Assembly: GCA_035771165.1 (NCBI GenBank)
Contig: JAWNZC010000321.1
Coordinates: 409,501-473,500 of the forward strand
DNA from: Paragorgia papillata
Lineage: Eukaryota; Cnidaria; Anthozoa; Scleralcyonacea; Coralliidae
DNA: 64,000 nucleotides
Direction of reading: 5' to 3'
Shown here: piece after piece, positions 21,109 to 63,789 of the stretch
Numbering within the stretch: position 1 is the first letter of the stretch
How the letters are laid out: each line of letters begins with the position of its first letter
Made by a program: the position numbers and the translations under genes
Notes under the pieces: generated by a model
What the model saw: the letters and a program-made list of their open reading frames with translations, nothing else
The model's database searches: none
Told to the model about the DNA's origin: nothing

Positions 21109-22157
21109 ATATAAGTGAGAACAAAGCAAGCGAAATGTGCTGGTAAGCAGACGATATTCGCTTTCAGGCAAACAATTGACTACAGTTTCATTCAAGTAAA
21201 CCTCGTGTCGTGACGATAGTATTGTCTCGAAAGGAGACCTTTTTTTTGTTTACAAAGCAAGGAAATAACTTTCAAACTGTGAAACCGTGAAGAAGTAGAC
21301 CACGTCGGCGAATGCCCCGTCCGAAGAAATAGACAAAGCTTTCATAAGAAAACAGCTGCAAATCAAGCTAAGAGAAGCGACGAAGACCAGAAATTACTTT
21401 ACGTTAAAGATATTTATATTGTTGATATACTATACACACGATATAAATATCGGCAACTATCATACTTTTAGTCTGAAAAACTCCAGTACACTATACAGTA
21501 CACGGCTAACACATTGACTTTGTTTATAATATCTGTAGCCGCATGAAAGTTTCAAAACATGTTTTTAATGGTGCATTGTGTCTCAATGAATGATGCACAT
21601 TATGGCCCCACCAAACGTTTCGTGTTTATCAATTTGTTTCGCTATTTATAACCAAAATTAAAACATCATTTCGTGCCTTACCTCATTGAAAGGATCGAGG
21701 GCGATAACAGCATCGATTCCTAGTCGTCTTTCTCACATCTGTGACAACGAAATGTTGAATAATCGTATCATCGAGTTGGCCGCTTTGTTTTTAATAGTTG
21801 CACTTTACTTTATTTCCTGGATGTCTGTTTTCAAATCTCCGCCGTTTGGTAACCTCGCCGACACCTCCACGAGCCCAGGGGGGGGGGGGGGGGGGGGGGA
21901 CGGGATGGGATGCGTTACATGTATTATTACTCCTTTTTAAAAATCGAAGACAAATATAAAACAATGCCTGCTCCTATTCAGAGTTACGATGCAACGTAAT
22001 AAATCTTAACTGCATGATACCGCACACAAAGAACTCGCAAAGAACCCGAAAAAACACACACACTTGGTTGAACATGCTTGAGCGTGTACTTGACAGCTTA
22101 TTAGTGTTGCGTCCGGTCCGATCCTTCAAAAACGGACAACAAAGGCGCTACCTAATA
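21109..22157. other. Non-coding interval with G-run
   Basis: No recognisable gene. A run of about 21 G residues is at 21879-21899. The overlapping 84-codon plus ORF (21686-21940) reads through it and has one hydrophobic stretch; I do not regard it as supported. Confidence 0.35.
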
Positions 22158-23060
22158 GGTAGGTTGGAAAACCCGGAATCTGGAATGGAATCCGGAATCT
22201 GTATTAATATATAAACGGTTTTCCTAAAATTAGTAATATAATAATTAACTATTAAAATAATAATAACTAACCAATATATCATATAATGATTAACTATTAA
22301 TTAATTAGTAATATAATATTTAACTATTAATTATTAACTATTAAAATAACAATAATAACTATCCAATATGTCAACGTAAATTGTATGACATTTTATTTTG
22401 GCTTGCAAGAAGTTTGTTTTGTACGAATTTTTTTATTATGATTTTTTAATTTTTGGCATTGAGTATCGCACAAACTGAATAATCAAAGCATATTTTCAAT
22501 AAAGATCCTTGTCTCTTTGCTGCAAGAAATTAATGCTATCAAAATCACCGAATGAGTCAACGCATCACTGTATATCTCGCTATGCATGTTTTGTAAACCG
22601 CAAATAATTAAAGGGTGTTAGTATTGTCTAATGGAGGCAAGCCGTGAGCTATCCTGTTTACCGGGCTAGCTCGCTAGGCAGTATATATTGTTTCTGCCTT
22701 TCTGATTTGCGTTTAATATTATGAGTGAATTTCATCATGGCTAATAAGTACCGGGATGATTTGACATCAACAAAAATAACGAAATACTCCCCCGAAATAC
22801 ACGAAGCGCTTTTGAAATGATGAAATTCACTCATAATATTAAAGGCAGCGAGCTAGCCCGGTAAACAGGATAGCTCGCGGCTTGCCTCCATAGACAATAC
22901 TAATACCGTACCTTTTATTATTTTCTGCGGTTTGCAAAACATGCATAGCAAGATACACAGTGATGCGTTGACTCATTCAGTGATTTTGATAGCATTAATT
23001 TCTTGCAGCAAAGAGACAAGGATCTTTATTATGCTTTGATTATTCTTGTTTTGTGTGATA

Positions 23061-23353
23061 CCATAGTTAATAGAAACATGGTTTGGAAGCTCAACAAAAG
23101 TCATTGTTTTATGGGGGTTTTCAGTTTTATGGAAATTTGTGCACTTTCACGGTTACTGAACATATTGTGTTTTCTGTATAATGAAGCAATCATCCAATAG
23201 CAACGTTTGGGTTCAATTGCTCAACCGTACTGTTTAAATATTAATAAACCTAAAACAAAAGATTTGTGCATCTTCATGTCCCTTTCAACATGAATCGTAG
23301 TTTGATTATTAACCGCTTTGAAGTTTGCCGGGTTTCCAAACCATTAACTATGG
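23061..23353. mobile_element. MITE family 'ATAGTTAATAG', copy 2 (nested)
   Basis: Ends CCATAGTTAAT and ATTAACTATGG are inverted. Comparison with the uninterrupted left arm of the foldback element places both boundaries to within a few bases. The same family is at 12775, 48709, 52386 and 52706. Confidence 0.8.
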
Positions 23354-23630
23354 TGTTACTCAATGCCAAAAATTAAAAAATTATAATAAAAAAATTCGTA
23401 CAAAACAAACTTCTTGCAAGCCAAAATAAAATGTCATACAATTTATGTTGACATATTGGATAGTTATTATTGTTATTTTAATAGTTAATAATTAATAGTT
23501 AATTATTATATTACTAATTAATTAATAGTTAATCATTATATGATATATTAGTTAGTTATTATTATTTTAATAGTTGATTATTATATTACTAATTTTAGGA
23601 AAACCGTTTTTATATTAACTATGACAATTC

Positions 23631-23802
23631 CTATAGATCGTTTTCATCTGACGTCACGGCGGCCATATTGGTGTACCAAAACAATGAAATGGCGGCCATA
23701 TTGGTGTACGGTATGGGAATTAGCTCTTTCTTATTCAAATATTTCGTATTGTTTCACCACCCCAATGGGGCCACCGATCACGTGAGTGAAAACGATCTAT
23801 AG
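23631..23802. mobile_element. Nested MITE, CTATAGATCGTTTTCA termini
   Basis: Perfect 16-bp inverted ends (CTATAGATCGTTTTCA and its complement), flanked by ATTC on both sides. A repeated CGGCCATATTGGTGTAC lies inside. It is absent from the opposite arm of the host foldback element, which confirms insertion. Confidence 0.75.
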
Positions 23803-23831
23803 ATTCCGGATTCCGGGTTTTCCAACCTACC

Positions 23832-25138
23832 CAATATAATATATAATACATGCCAATCTCATTGAAAGAGTCTAGTCTCTTATAAACTCATAAATTAATA
23901 TAAATCCTGTCAAAATTTGATCCAGTGCGAAGTTGATGATAGTTGATGATAGACAAGATGAGGACGAGGATGTCGTTCATAACAATACCTTGCTTTACAA
24001 TCCAATATATTTTCTAATTGTATGAATGATAGATTTTAGTTTGGGGAAATGTGACTACGGTCGCGTGCATGTATATCTCATCTATAATTTGACAATACCG
24101 CAGAATCCCGAAAGTAGCGTCCCCCCCCGAAAGTATCGGTAAATTTGAGATGTCTTAGAAATTTCTGAAAGTAGCAGCCCCCCAAAGGTAGCTGCCCCCC
24201 CCCCCCCCCCTTTATCAAGGTCGTTCGATTTGATGTACTTTATGGCCTGGGTTGATGGCCATCAAGACCATGCATGAAAGTAACTATATACACAACGTAA
24301 GCTTGGTAAGCCTGTGGTACGACATTGATATTTGAGTAAGATTGCATGTCTCCATCTAATGTTTAAACTGTTTTAGGCAAACTTTGCTAGTTTCTTCGTG
24401 GCTAACTTTTTGAACGCTCAACGATAACGAATGAACTGACTTCTGACTTGTTTACTGTCCGCAATTGTTTCCATCTGCAAAACTGACGTGACGTCTTTTT
24501 TTATGTCAGTTTGGCAGATGGAACGAGTTACTATAAATACCCGAATGCATTAATATCACATTGTAGTATTTTTTTAAATATCCTTAGTAAAATAATTCAG
24601 TTTTAATACTGATGTAAAAAAATCGTCAATTAAGAATGAGGAAAATTGATTGAAATTTGAAATTTTATGAGAATAACTCCACATGATAAACAGCAGAAAG
24701 TATGTACCTTAAAAAACAATGGTGTAATTAAGAATTTAAACGTCTAAATAAGGCACAAGCGCTTATGGACTGAGAAACTCCGTTCAAACCGTTGTTTATG
24801 ATAATCAATGCATGTTTAACGAATACCTAGATACAAGCTGCAAAAATGCTGACTACGTCAATCGACAATTAACTATTGTCTTATTGGTTATATATTGTTC
24901 AGGTACTCATTGTTATACTGTCTAACTAAATTACCGTTTCTGCTTTGCGTATAACTGAAGCAGTTTATCGGTAAAATTATGATTATAGTAATTATAGATA
25001 TGTTACAGGCGCTTGTTTTGTTTTAATTTGTAATCAATTGCAAATTATACCACCACAATTTACTAATACGTCTTTACGAAATATTGTTTTCATTGGTTTT
25101 TTCCTCTTCTTTCTGTTCATTTTCTTCTATTTCTACTG
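23832..25138. other. Non-coding interval downstream of SLC1-like gene A
   Basis: It contains C-rich repeats (GAAAGTAGC followed by C-runs, 24105-24212). On the minus strand it is the 3' flank of gene A. An ATTAAA hexamer (plus 25022-25027 as TTTAAT) lies about 110 bases after the stop and could serve polyadenylation. No other gene seen. Confidence 0.4.
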
Positions 25139-56822
<31,684 letters not shown>

Positions 56823-57746
56823 GGTGGTTTATACGACAGCTTTTGGACTGAACTGTTCCACTATGACTATTTGAAATTATATTTCAATATATATTATCTT
56901 CAAATAACCATAAAAATGCATTTAATTGAGGTCGTGGATGAAGATAGCAATGCGATGGTCTAATCAGTAAAATGACCTCTCTATATAAGGTAATCATGCA
57001 GGTGGGACTTTTGTGTTTGCGGCTAATTTGTTTTTTAGTAATTATTTATAACTCAAAAACAACCTCGACGACATAGCGGCGGCTCTTACGTCATGCAGAT
57101 CTACTCAAAGACGCCCTTTGTAACAAAACAAATTCTTTCTGCAAAAGAAAGTCAGAGTCTAGACATACCTTTTAACTGCAATTAGAGTGATCGACCCGAA
57201 TGGACAGGCCTTGTTCTTTATACCACGCAACTTCTTGTAAAGCATTCATCTGTCATGCACGTCTTCAGCACGACGTCCACCCCACCCCGTCAAAAGACGA
57301 GGACTGTTGTCTTTTATTATTAAAACTGACCGATATACAAGTTATAAACTAAAATAATTTTTTTGTCATTAGTCTAGCTTTACATAACTCAAATATACGG
57401 CGCGCGACTTCTATAAATTCTAAGATTTATTTTTGTACTCAACGACGTCTTAGTTGCGAAACAAAGAAAACCTACCAAAATTTAGTAGCCATTCAGGTTA
57501 GTTAATACCATCCTCGTATGTTATAGAAGGCTAATTGAGGCTAATTTCCATGGTTCCGCTGTATTTTACGTTTACATACGAGAGCTTGAATATACGGCAA
57601 GATGACTAAAAACCTTTCTGTTCGCATTGGGGGTTGGTTGATTATTTAGTTCTGCCAGAGCTTTTTATAAATTTTTCAGGATAACCGTGTCGATGTCCGT
57701 TCTCTTTTTGACTTCGGTCGAAGGAATGTTCTCTGCTCGGTCTAAA
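56823..57746. other. Divergent intergenic region, gene A side
   Basis: The promoter region of gene A is expected here. Apart from the TATA-like element no site could be assigned. No other gene seen. Confidence 0.4.
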
Positions 57747-57912
57747 GGCTCTTTTCCAGTCATCGCAAAAACCAGCGCGCTGCGACTGTTTGCAATCTAA
57801 TTAAAAACAACTCGCAGTACTTGTTTTCTCGTTGTAGTTCTTTTTAATGAGATACAATACTCGCAGCAAGCTGCGAACTAGCAGTTTCTGCGATATGAGT
57901 GGAAAAGAGCCG
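57747..57912. mobile_element. MITE with GGCTCTTTTCCA termini
   Basis: GGCTCTTTTCCAGTCATCGCA and TGCGATATGAGTGGAAAAGAGCC are inverted ends of a 166-bp element with repeated CGCAG/CTGCG motifs. Confidence 0.75.
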
Positions 57913-58069
57913 TAAGAGGGTTCTTGCCACGCATCGCTTATGTTGGCTGGGGTGGTGCGAGTTAAATATAAATATTTGTCTGTGTGTGTCGCCTTTATGA
58001 TGTCGACCGAACCATTTCCATTTCTGGCAATTCATGTGTCGAGGAATGCGATCGAACCATGTATTTAAT

Positions 58070-58160
58070 TACTCAGGCTACCTGTGGTGGTCGAGTCTAG
58101 GTTTCGGCTCTGTTATTACTCAGGCTACCTGTGGTAGTCGAGTCTAGGTTTTGGCTCTAC
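58070..58160. repeat. Tandem duplication of a 47-bp unit
   Basis: ATTACTCAGGCTACCTGTGG followed by GTCGAGTCTAGGTTTxGGCTCT occurs twice. The inverse is at about 13716-13762, linking this end to the long-range inverted duplication. Confidence 0.8.
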
Positions 58161-58210
58161 AACTGCAGATCTTGGTGGCCGTATTCCACACTAATTGATG
58201 CTGAGCTATT

Positions 58211-58993
58211 TATATTTCGGTCTGGGTTATATTCCGCCGTTTCGATCAAGACAAACTGATTATAAACGATTTATATGATTTATTGAATTTTAATACCGAA
58301 AAGTATTACTCGTGCTCACAATCTGACAACCTGTTGACTATTGGAAACTATCTGCAAGATGAGCGAGACATAAACAACGTTGAAAATTATATTATATTTC
58401 GTGCTGAAGAGACTCAAGTTTACGCTAAATGGGAAAACGTTAAATGTATTGAGGTAATTTTAATATTTGTAATTTGCTTTGTTATTGCCTGGATTATGTA
58501 TTGTTGTGTTAATAAAGTTACGCCAAATAAACTCGATGTGATTCAACTGCTTCACTAGCTCATGTGTGCATTTTAATAGTTCCTTGGTACATGTACGTGC
58601 GCTTGTTGTCGATCGTCTAGGTAATATAGTAAATATACTGCTTACTGGGTAGCACCAAATAATGCAAAAAAATACTGATAAACATGTACTATGTCGAACT
58701 GTTTGCACGTCTAGATTAACGCCGTGACGTTAGCTGCCAGTTCGCCGCTGCACCTGTAGCTTGTTCAATCCAGCTTTTTCACTAACGGCAGGCGAACTGG
58801 TAGCCAACTTAACGGGGATGTCTAATGATCGCTTGAATCTACCGAATCTAGTACTGTAGATTGCACTGTAGGTAATTTTGTACTTTTTGACAAACGCTTA
58901 AATTGTGCACGCCGTGTTTCGTGCACATAGGCTATGCCAAGCTGCATTGCTATGAGTAGCCCGGGTGGCCCGAGTGAACGCCTAAGCAGGCTC
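58211..58993 (+). repeat. Copy 2 of the inverted long-range duplication (partner 11469-12112)
   Basis: It carries a 91-codon ORF at 58283-58558. From residue 58 or so this has a strongly hydrophobic segment (VILIFVICFVIAWIMYCC), a possible single membrane helix. The ORF is not maintained in the partner copy, so it is weak. It also contains the palindrome with TTAGCTGCCAGTTCGCC (58731-58808). The element is probably a DNA transposon remnant between the two SLC1-like genes. Confidence 0.6.
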
Positions 58994-59434
58994 CATAACA
59001 AGGTTAGCAAGAATTGCGCTGACGGGAGATACCATAGGACCGACATCCAAAGATTTGTTTATAATATGTATCGTTCAAGATGAAATAGTTGTTATTCAGG
59101 AGAAATTCGAGAAGCTTCATAATTTATTCATAATGTTACCACTTACCATCAATAATTACATAACCGCCTGACTGGTGTCACGAAATTCTTTCCTCGGCCA
59201 CAAAAGGAGATTTTAATCAATGTTAGCATTCGTTTACGGCAAACTAAACCAATTTTTCTTTGTACATTTAGTTTATGCGGGTTTCAAAACCACAGTGAGA
59301 GCCTAATCAATCGCGTGACCTAAGTTAACCGGGCTAGCCCAGCTCATGTATAATCATGCAGTCCTTTTTTTAAAAGACAATGTTCGTATAATTGCCAATG
59401 TCAACAATGTCTGCATGGTCATTTGTTTCTAGGG
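58994..59434. other. Intergenic, nothing recognised
   Basis: No ORF or repeat assigned. Confidence 0.35.
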
Positions 59435-59519
59435 CCCCGTTTACACTAGAGCAAAAGTCATCCTCATGGGAATAAAAAACAACGTGAATCCGGATACTTT
59501 TGCTCTAGTGTAAACGGGG
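59435..59519. mobile_element. 85-bp MITE, CCCCGTTTACACTAGAGC termini
   Basis: CCCCGTTTACACTAGAGCAA and its inverse (TTGCTCTAGTGTAAACGGGG, interrupted only by a short loop with CCTCATGGGAATAAA) make a near-complete hairpin. Confidence 0.8.
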
Positions 59520-59644
59520 TAGAACTTGGCACTCCATCCGTGACCAAAACTCAATTAACGAACATGTATACATGTACCAAACGTTTACAGCATTTTAGCA
59601 TAATCTTTATAGCCTGTACATTTTATCAGAACACCATTATTTTA

Positions 59645-59725
59645 GTCTTACTGGCTGAAGAAAGCTTTAGTAGTTAAACCGAAACGTTCCGTTTTTAATA
59701 TATTCAGTTTCTGAAGTCAGTGTCA
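59645..59725 (+). ncRNA. Hammerhead-like motif of Penelope type (candidate)
   Basis: CTGAAGA (59655-59661) and GAAA (59681-59684) are followed by a minimal stem III: ACG (59684-59686), loop TTC, CGT (59690-59692), then T. That compact stem III is typical of hammerheads associated with Penelope-like retroelements. Stem II (TTTA/TAAA) is imperfect and stem I is weak, so this is likely a degraded copy. Confidence 0.4.
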
Positions 59726-59788
59726 ACTCTTTTTGTTAGTTTTTAAACATTATGCCTGACTGCATACACAGTATTTTTAAAATTATAC

Positions 59789-59797
<9 letters not shown>

Positions 59798-59831
<34 letters not shown>

Positions 59832-59838
59832 TATATAA
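59798..59838. repeat. (TA)n microsatellite
   Basis: An imperfect TA tract marking the end of the minus-strand repeat that contains the next motif. Confidence 0.85.
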
Positions 59839-59879
59839 GATAGAAGTATAAAGGAGTCGAAGGTTTTCACTTAAGCATT

Positions 59880-59930
59880 TTAATTGCTGTTCAGTTTCGT
59901 GCACACGTTGTTGCACTCATCAGATCTAAA
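59880..59930 (-). ncRNA. Hammerhead-like core on the minus strand (candidate)
   Basis: On the minus strand CTGATGA (59923-59917) is followed by a perfect 5-bp stem II (GTGCA with TGCAC, 8-nt loop) and GAAAC (59898-59894). CTG-AA-CAG, a possible short stem III, follows. The conserved core is exact. A uridine at the cleavage-site position is not seen (C instead), so activity is doubtful in this copy. Confidence 0.45.
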
Positions 59931-61569
59931 TGCCTAATAACTAATTACATGTTTATATAGAAATAGAATATACAACAGGAAGTTGAGTGAAAGCCTATGT
60001 ATTAGTGAGGGGATGAAACATTGTTATAGAAAGATTAAAAAGATCTAAACTTAAGTAATTAACCGGCCAGCCAAACAATAATAGACTCCTTGGGCGAGGT
60101 GAAGAATGCATCTATAATATATAATTATATTTAACACATCACGTCGTTTATCTCATCGTTTAGCTATAAGCCGGTTTATAACACATTTCTCGCTTATTCT
60201 TTACGTTATTGACTAAATCTATTTTATATAATTATTAAAAGAAAAACTCACAACCACGTAAGGATGCTACATACTGCATGTATATATGTTGAAATTTCCC
60301 TGCATGCTGAGAAAAGCAATTTTCCTGTCAGTTTCTTGCAAGACCTTTTGAGTATACACGGATGGCGGAAATGAGCAAACTCCGCTCATCAATGAGCAAA
60401 GCGAACGAGTGAGATGTTCTCATACTTCCAATCGTCCTGCATGCATGTATTATTTATTTGTTTATTATATAAAGAATAGTCCTATTGCCTCACTAAAATA
60501 GAACAGAAAACTTCAAATTGAATACGTTTTATCAACGCATGTGAGATTATCATGGAATAGTCCAAATTGTGATATTATCGGCTAAACAGAATACCCAGCT
60601 AGCACACAATGAATGTATTAATACCGCGGCTAGCCCGCTCCATGTAATCGTTTCGTAAACTCAGCCAGGTCATAGCCCATCACCCCCTTAGTCGAAATCG
60701 TGTAAATATTTATCACTCTGAAAATGTTACCGTTAGTAAATTAAATTATGTTTTCCAAAACTTTATCGTTATGGCTTTTTTGAAAATTATTTGCTTATTA
60801 ATTATTTGGCAATTAATTATCGATTGAAGGCTGTTCTGTGGGAGATCGCTACAAATCGGCTCTCTCTGAAAGAAGCACGCCATCGGGATATTCCCGTCGA
60901 GAACATCGGAACATGTGTTTCTCCTACCAAGCGAGTGCAGGAAATAACGTCCTCAAATGGACAATAATCAACAAACGTGAACACAGATTGGTGGCCAGTG
61001 GCCTTTTGAATATTTTCCAATGATGATTAATAAAGATCTTTTGAAATATATGCTTTTGTCTCTAATCTTGTTGTAAAAATTTGATTAAAAGTATTCGTAA
61101 GGCCTGCGTTAAAAACATCGCACAATACTGAGACGAATTTATATAAACATGTTCGAATTAACTTCGTCGGTAATGCGACGTCGAGTTAAACGTCGAATTT
61201 CAGTCGATTAATTGTTTTTACTTGGATTCGTGGAGCCTGAAACGATATACGTATATATAACTTCTATATACGTATATAAAAGCTAAATGTGGATTTAGCT
61301 CTTTGTGAAACGTATCATGATCACGTACAGAGAAGTAATATATAACAAGCGATGAAAAACAACCGTCAGGAAGACGCCTTACCCAATTATAATTGCTTAC
61401 ACGCACGAGTATTCACGTGTATAGTAATTAATCTTTTGTACCTCACTCTAATTTGCGTATGTGAACGTGATCACTTTTTTCAGAGTAAGACGATTTAACG
61501 AACGTCTTTTAGACGTTATCAGACAGTTTTAGTTGGACGTTGCCAGTGAAACACTATATATTTGTAAGA
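59931..61569. other. Intergenic, upstream of gene B
   Basis: AT-rich sequence with overlapping 60-67-codon ORFs on both strands at 60817-61023 that I do not recognise. A TATA-like TATATAAAAG at about 61272-61281 lies some 290 bp before the gene B start codon and could be its core promoter (weak inference). Confidence 0.4.
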
Positions 61570-62015
61570 ATGTCCTTCAAAAACAACAAATGTGTGCGTT
61601 GGATGCGCGAAAACCTTCTTCTTTTTCTGATATTGATTGGAGTGGTTCTTGGGTTTATCGTCGGAATCCTTCTGAATAAAAAGGTCCAAAATTCTAAAAA
61701 TCCTACACCAAGGGAACTAGCAATGTACATAGGTTTTCCTGGCGAACTATTTTTACGAATGTTAAAGCTTCTTATTTTGCCTCTCATTGTATCAAGTGTG
61801 ATAGTTTCATTGGCTATTTTGGACAGAAAATCAGCGGCAAAACTAGGCAGGCATACTGCGACTTATTTTCTCATTACCACATTCATTGCTGTTATACTTG
61901 GAGTTATTCTGGCATCCGTCCTTAAACCTGGAGTCACTCAAACTGGTGACGAGTTGAAAGCTGAACAGGGAAAGAAAAATGGCAAAGTTACCCATGCCAT
62001 ATTGGACTTAATAAG
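61570..62015 (+). CDS. Gene B exon 1: TM1-TM3
   Basis: 446 bp, the same length as gene A exon 1 and similar throughout. It ends AATAAG before GTTAGT. The loop after TM3 (GVTQTGDELKAEQGKKNGKV) differs from gene A except for the GKKNGK patch. Confidence 0.92.
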
Positions 62016-63495
62016 GTTAGTAACTTTTGAATGAACTTCTCTTCTTTTTCAATAGAAGAGTTAACTGGTATATAATAGCCATATTCTTATTTTAAGTATC
62101 ATAGGGCAGCGCGTTAACAGCACACGTCAACCGTGCTCCCTGCACTTTTCTTCTGCTTGCCTGGTGACGTTGGAACAAGGCCGTTGTCAGTACTATAACG
62201 TTTCGTCGGTACATTATGCTTCAATTTCCACTGAGCCGCGGACTGTCTTATCACCATGTTCAGTACAGAAATATATGTCTTTGACAGTCATTTATCTAGC
62301 TACTGAAAAAAATATAATCCCCTCTTGTATATCTTATATAGAAACATTTTCCCGGACAATATTGTGGAAGCAAGCTTCTCATCTGTAAGTATTCAGATAA
62401 ATAATATACACTTGTCTAACATTTTTTATAGTATATATAAATAATGAATTTGTAATTTATGACTGCAACCTGAATGTTTCACGAGGCGACAGCTAGGCAA
62501 GTTATGCTGAATAGAACATTTAAACTTTCACCAATAAAAATATATTATTCTTACTATTGCGCAAATAGAAACATCAATTATTTGTTTTTGTATAACATCT
62601 TATTAAATCATCGCCATTTGATTGACAGATTATTGATTTGATCATGATCACGTCGTAGTAAATAGAAATTTAGTTTTAGGTCTGCATTAAATATTTAAAC
62701 CCAGTTGTCCTAAAATCTTACTAAAATCTTACAAACGTTCTATAACCTTACTTAAAACAGATTCTATAACAGTTATATAAAACAGTTCCATAACCTTACT
62801 TAAAACAGACATTCCATCTTTTAGATATTTCAGATACTCTTTATATTTGTATAATTCAATCCCAAAATAGACAGTTTGTCAGTCAAAATAAATGTAATTT
62901 GGCACTCACTATTTCACCGAACACCAGAAGGCCTAAAATCTAGGTTATATAGCTAGTATAGATAGATGTTTACTGATATCACGTAGTTAATAATTTACTA
63001 ATCAAATATGACATGTATTTAGAGAATGTGTCATATTTAAGTAATTTTGTCACATCTTCAAAACTTGTACTGTCTCAGTAAAAACATACAAAAAAACTTA
63101 TAGACCGACTGTAACGATATCTAAATTACACCAATATCTCAATTTTTTTAGACTGCAACCAAATATGAAAATAAACCTGAAGAGTACATATTTGTTAACA
63201 AATCTGCTGGAAATTACAAAGAATCTGCAAAAAACCTGTCATCCTTTCTAAAGAAGGAAATGATTAATCCATGGACCTTATCTGATGATACTGTTCAAGT
63301 TATTAAGGAACAAAATCCAGTTCATGACTTTAATGGCTTAAAAAAATATAATTCGCCAAACATTTTGGGAATTCTAGTCTTTTCAATTGTTTTTGGAATA
63401 ATCTTGAGTATGCTTGGCGAAGAAGGAAAACCAATGATACAATGGTTTAACTGTCTTTTCAATGTTACAATGAAAATGGTGGAAATATTTATGTG
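61570..63495 (+). CDS. SLC1-family transporter-like gene B (5' part, exons 1-3; continues beyond the window)
   Basis: Exons 61570-62015, 62342-62384 and 63152-63495 join in phase to 833 bp (277 codons plus two bases). Product start MSFKNNKCVRWMRENLLLFL, TM1 LIGVVLGFIVGILLNKK, signature FPGELFLRMLKLLILPLIVS, TM3 ITTFIAVILGVILASVL, then RNIFPDNIVEASFSS, and exon 3 with NILGILVFSIVFGIILSMLG ending IFMW. ATG at 61570 is chosen because it matches gene A. Exons for HP1, TM7, HP2 and TM8 lie to the right, so its substrate residues cannot be judged. It forms a divergent pair with gene A. Confidence 0.92.
62016..62341 (+). other. Gene B intron 1
   Basis: 326 bp, GT-AG. Nothing else recognised. The 74-codon ORF overlapping its end is a shadow. 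Confidence 0.7.
62342..62384 (+). CDS. Gene B exon 2 (43-bp micro-exon)
   Basis: Encodes RNIFPDNIVEASFSS with the preceding AG. It is identical in length to gene A exon 2 and followed by the same donor GTAAGTATTC. Confidence 0.9.
62385..63151 (+). other. Gene B intron 2
   Basis: 767 bp of AT-rich sequence with short direct repeats (CTATAACCTTACTTAAAACAG, CATAACCTTACTTAAAACAG at 62740-62810). Acceptor TTTTTTTAG. Confidence 0.7.
63152..63495 (+). CDS. Gene B exon 3: TM4 region
   Basis: 344 bp. It encodes TATKYENKPEEYIFVNKSAG, NPWTLSDDTVQVIKEQNPVH, then the TM4 segment and EEGKPMIQWFNCLFNVTMKM. It ends in the first two bases of the Trp codon as in gene A and is one codon shorter. Confidence 0.92.
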
Positions 63496-63615
63496 GTAAG
63501 AATATAGACAATTCATTTCCGGCAAGTTGAAGTAGAAATAATAATAATAATAATAATATTAATATTAATAATAATAATGAAAAAAATAATTTTGGGCTGT
63601 CTTTCACACATAATA

Positions 63616-63664
<49 letters not shown>

Positions 63665-63757
63665 GTATTAATATTAATGTGTAAACGGAGTAGATGCATG
63701 CAAGGTAGATGCATGAATAGTTGAATAAAAATAGGAATAGGATAGTTGAATATATAT

Positions 63758-63789
<32 letters not shown>
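63496..63789. repeat. Microsatellite-rich intron 3 of gene B
   Basis: (AAT)n tracts at 63538-63580 and 63605-63663 and (TA)n at 63749-63790. Confidence 0.85.

Larger units (their letters stand above)
22158..23831. mobile_element. Foldback element with about 0.6-kb inverted arms
   Basis: The left arm (GGTAGGTTGGAAAACCCGGA at 22158 onward) is inversely repeated to 23831. The two arms match through the AT-rich TTAACTATTAATTAAT tracts, TCTTGCTGCAAGAAATTAA-type blocks and TAATATTATGAGTGAATTTC near the centre. The right arm is longer because two other MITEs (23061-23353 and 23631-23802) are inserted in it, as comparison with the left arm shows. There is no coding sequence. Confidence 0.8.

Noticed and set aside
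21686..21940. Small membrane protein ORF
   Set aside because: The frame reads through a long G-run and has no supporting similarity.
58283..58558. Novel one-pass membrane protein gene
   Set aside because: The frame is not preserved in the matching copy at 11.5-12.1 kb; probably incidental within a repeat.
60817..61023. Overlapping ORFs on both strands as a small gene upstream of gene B
   Set aside because: Both are about 60-67 codons, no motif is recognised, and open frames on both strands suggest chance.
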